A DNA stretch of 12,753 nucleotides. Source: CAYXOX01 sp964466745. Its GTDB lineage: Bacteria; Pseudomonadota; Alphaproteobacteria; Rhodobacterales; Rhodobacteraceae. The notes under the pieces were generated by a model. It had not been told where the DNA came from. It was given only the letters and a program-made list of their open reading frames with translations, and did no database searches. Below, in pieces: positions 12,492 to 12,753 of this stretch. The translations under genes and the position numbers were made by a program. The DNA is taken from contig CAYXOX010000084.1 in the NCBI GenBank assembly GCA_964466745.1, forward strand, positions 1-12,753, written 5' to 3'. Every line of letters begins with the position of its first letter. The first letter of the stretch is position 1.

Positions 12492-12753
12492 GTTACGCCA
12501 TGGCCGCCGCGCTTCAGGCCGCGGTGTTCGAGAGGCTCGCGGGCGACGCGCCGTTGCAGGCGCTGGTGCCGGGGGCCATCTTCGACGTTGCCCCGCCCGG
12601 GCCCTTGCCGCCGCTCTATGTCGTGCTTGGCCCGGAAGAGGCGATCGACCGCTCCGACGGGAGCGCCCACGGGGCCCTGCACCGGTTCACCGTTTCGGTG
12701 TTCGCGCGGGAAAGCGGCTTCGCCTCCGCCAAGAAGGCCGCGGCGGCCGCCTG
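12488..12753 (+). CDS. g8: GTA tail terminator g8 (DUF3168 family), N-terminal part
   Basis: The reading frame begins at the ATG overlapping the g7 stop (ATGA), with a strong GAGGAGG site at 12474-12480, and runs off the window after 88 codons. The visible part has the family pattern: an N-terminal helix (A-A-L-Q-A-A-V-F-E-R-L), then a G-A-I-F-D-V-A-P-P segment, P-P-L-Y-V-V-L-G-P-E, and F-T-V-S-V-F-A-R-E leading into an alanine-rich helix. This is typical of DUF3168 proteins, which cap the tail tube and join it to the head. A complete protein would be expected to have about 130-140 residues. Confidence 0.87.
   Translation, partial: MSYAMAAALQAAVFERLAGDAPLQALVPGAIFDVAPPGPLPPLYVVLGPEEAIDRSDGSAHGALHRFTVSVFARESGFASAKKAAAAA

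Larger units (their letters stand above)
6490..12753 (+). mobile_element. Gene transfer agent (RcGTA-like) head gene cluster, partial
   Basis: Nine consecutive same-strand genes follow the RcGTA order g1, g2, g3, g3.5, g4, g5, g6, g7, g8. All are tightly packed except for one 185-base gap between g5 and g6. The window ends inside g8, so the tail genes should follow. The cluster directly follows mltG, with no integrase, repressor, attachment site or lysis gene in view. That fits a domesticated, vertically inherited GTA better than a recent prophage. Known GTAs of this type package random host DNA of a few kilobases into small heads and are produced by a subset of cells. Base composition and codon use look like those of the flanking host genes, consistent with long residence. 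Confidence 0.92.

Noticed and set aside
6490..12753. Interpretation as an ordinary active prophage
   Set aside because: Gene order including g3.5, placement after mltG, host-like composition and the lack of integrase, repressor, attachment repeats or lysis genes fit a gene transfer agent better. The part beyond the window could still change this view.
1..12753. CRISPR arrays, tRNA or rRNA genes and insertion sequences
   Set aside because: No regularly spaced repeats, cloverleaf-like segments, rRNA signatures or transposase frames were seen on either strand.

Overview
The window is high-GC alphaproteobacterial DNA, most likely from the Rhodobacterales (Rhodobacteraceae/Paracoccaceae). This rests on the gene order (rpsF-rpsR-rplI diverging from a fatty-acid synthesis cluster that ends in mltG) and on a head-gene cluster that matches, gene for gene, the Rhodobacter capsulatus type gene transfer agent (RcGTA). 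The assignment comes from recognising protein motifs and gene order; no database search was possible.

Layout. (1) Positions 1-631, minus strand: the ribosomal operon rpsF (S6), rpsR (S18) and the first 7 codons of rplI (L9). (2) 632-930: a divergent, non-coding control region. (3) 931-1479: a small unrecognised protein with two membrane segments. (4) 1574-6297: core lipid and envelope genes fabD, fabG, acpP, fabF and mltG. acpP has its own promoter candidate and a strong intrinsic terminator, so it can be expressed apart from its neighbours. fabD/fabG are spaced by 3 bases and fabF/mltG overlap as ATGA, so each pair is probably co-transcribed. (5) 6298-6489: a short control region with a near-consensus CtrA-like site, a perfect TTGACA -35 box and, about 20 bases beyond the predicted start of transcription, a complete intrinsic terminator. 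(6) 6490-12753 (cut by the window edge): the head half of a GTA cluster in the order g1 (small terminase), g2 (large terminase), g3 (portal), g3.5, g4 (prohead protease), g5 (major capsid), g6 and g7 (head-tail connectors), g8 (tail terminator, partial).

How the parts work together. The terminase genes supply the packaging motor, the portal is the entry ring, g4 matures the g5 capsid, and g6-g8 join the filled head to a tail whose genes should follow outside the window. A GTA packages host DNA and moves it to related cells, so this is a domesticated phage relic rather than a free prophage. No integrase, repressor, lysis gene, attachment site or insertion sequence is visible here, and the cluster sits directly behind essential genes.

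The observations most worth following up are non-coding: the promoter-plus-terminator arrangement ahead of g1, which resembles a phage late promoter controlled by antitermination; the CtrA-like site beside it; and a 185-base gap between capsid and connector genes that holds a perfect 13-base inverted repeat.
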